A stretch of DNA of 6,609 bases from assembly GCA_019237515.1 (NCBI GenBank), contig JAFAGX010000168.1, positions 1 to 6,609 of the forward strand, given 5' to 3'. The stretch is from Acidobacteriaceae bacterium. GTDB taxonomy: Bacteria > Acidobacteriota > Terriglobia > Terriglobales > SbA1. This document shows, one piece after another, positions 6,098 to 6,609 of the stretch; position 1 is the stretch's first letter; each line of letters starts with the position of its first letter. The notes below the pieces were generated by a model, which did not search any database, was not told the origin of the DNA, and worked only from the letters and a program-made list of their open reading frames with translations. The position numbers and the translations under genes are program-made.

Positions 6098-6609
6098 TTA
6101 ATCCTTCTTCTGTTGTACCGGAGATGAAATGCTCGGAGTTCCCGCGCTTCCTCCAGGCTGCGGCGTCAAGGATTTGATATAAGCCACCAGGGCGGTCAAT
6201 TGCTCCTCATTCACCAAACCTTGGAACGTCGGCATGATTGGCTTGAATCCGCTCACGACTTTTGCGCTCGGACTCAGAATGGATTCGCGAATGTAATTCT
6301 CATCCGCAATCACGCTTCTGCCGTCTTCCAACTGCACCGGCTTGCCGAAAATGCCCTGCAGATTCGGTCCCCGGCCCTGAACATCAAAGCGGTGGCAGGT
6401 TGGACATCCCAGCTGTTGAAACATGGTTTCACCGCTGGCCGCAAGCGATCCGGAAGTGATCCCGCCGGAAAGCCATCCTGAATATTGTGCTGGCTCCATC
6501 ACGACCACCTGTCCAATCATTCCGGAATGCGCCGTGCCGCAATACTCAGCACAAAACAAGTGATAGGTTCCCGCTCGCGTTGCATGAAACCATGCTGTGG
6601 TGTAGCGGC
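6098..6609 (-). CDS. ctaC: Cytochrome c oxidase subunit II with fused cytochrome c domain (caa3 type), N-terminus outside the window
   Basis: The visible part is 169 residues, entering in mid-codon at the right edge; the membrane hairpin and first CuA histidine are outside. The CuA loop [12 protein letters not shown] supplies Cys, Glu (main chain), Cys, His and Met ligands at fragment positions 19, 21, 23, 27 and 30. After a short linker there is a class I cytochrome c domain. It has CPTCH for covalent haem c (68-72), a [12 protein letters not shown] segment and KPIMPTFQG with the distal methionine at 125. A Pro/Gly/Ser-rich tail ends in KKD. Subunit II accepts electrons from a cytochrome c or directly from a bc1-type complex through its haem c, and passes them through CuA to subunit I. 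The TTG at 6557-6559 is an internal leucine, not a start, because the frame continues upstream as the CuA domain (GTYHLFC). Confidence 0.97.
   Translation of the reverse strand, partial: RYTTAWFHATRAGTYHLFCAEYCGTAHSGMIGQVVVMEPAQYSGWLSGGITSGSLAASGETMFQQLGCPTCHRFDVQGRGPNLQGIFGKPVQLEDGRSVIADENYIRESILSPSAKVVSGFKPIMPTFQGLVNEEQLTALVAYIKSLTPQPGGSAGTPSISSPVQQKKD
6101..6106 (-). promoter_or_regulatory. Ribosome binding site of ctaD inside the ctaC 3' end
   Basis: AAGGAT on the minus strand, in the codons for the last two residues (Lys-Asp) of CtaC, 5 nt before the ctaD ATG. The ctaC stop TAA falls between the site and the start, a tight junction that suits coupled translation. Confidence 0.55.

Noticed and set aside
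6557..6559. TTG as the start of a short cytochrome c protein
   Set aside because: The frame continues upstream to the window edge with conserved CuA-domain sequence, so this codon is an internal leucine of subunit II.

Overview
All recognisable genes in this window lie on the minus strand, so transcription runs from the right end (6609) to the left end (1). Six genes are packed into a nearly continuous array. From upstream to downstream they are the 3' part of ctaC (6098-6609, cut by the right edge), ctaD (4464-6095), ctaE (3773-4471), ctaF (3464-3766), a small zinc-ribbon membrane protein (2726-3376), and a large FAD plus Fe-S oxidoreductase (1-2733, cut by the left edge). Both partial genes continue outside the window. 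The last one is an uninterrupted frame of 911 codons from a GTG start.

The right half encodes a caa3-type cytochrome c oxidase. Subunit II carries the CuA site followed by its own haem c domain (CPTCH). Subunit I has all the haem and CuB ligands and the cross-linked tyrosine, but has YSHP instead of the helix VI glutamate, which marks the A2 type of haem-copper oxidase. Subunits III and IV follow with 8-bp overlapping or 6-bp spaced junctions, as expected for one translationally coupled operon. Electrons would pass from a cytochrome c or a bc1-like complex through haem c and CuA to the haem a3-CuB site, reducing O2 and pumping protons.

An 87-bp gap without a visible terminator separates ctaF from the zinc-ribbon gene. 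That protein has a four-cysteine N-terminal ribbon, one membrane helix and an unassigned C-terminal domain. Its stop codon overlaps the GTG start of the next gene, so the two are probably translated together. The next gene encodes a YdiJ/Dld-II-like fusion: a GlcD-like flavin domain, a ferredoxin-like Fe-S domain and a GlpC/HdrB-like CCG region. Such enzymes oxidise D-2-hydroxyacids such as D-lactate or D-2-hydroxyglutarate and deliver electrons to the respiratory chain. The window can therefore be read as a respiratory block with an electron-input enzyme beside a terminal oxidase, although a functional link is only inferred.

The organism is a Gram-negative-like aerobic bacterium of moderately high GC. 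The caa3 oxidase with this subunit order, and the zinc-ribbon/TM/YPxA-type protein, recall Acidobacteriota, but this is an impression from family knowledge and was not tested. No RNA gene, mobile element, CRISPR array or convincing promoter was found. The content is mostly ordinary core metabolism. The less explained points are the zinc-ribbon protein coupled to the dehydrogenase, the non-ATG overlapping starts, and the seven-cysteine Fe-S module.
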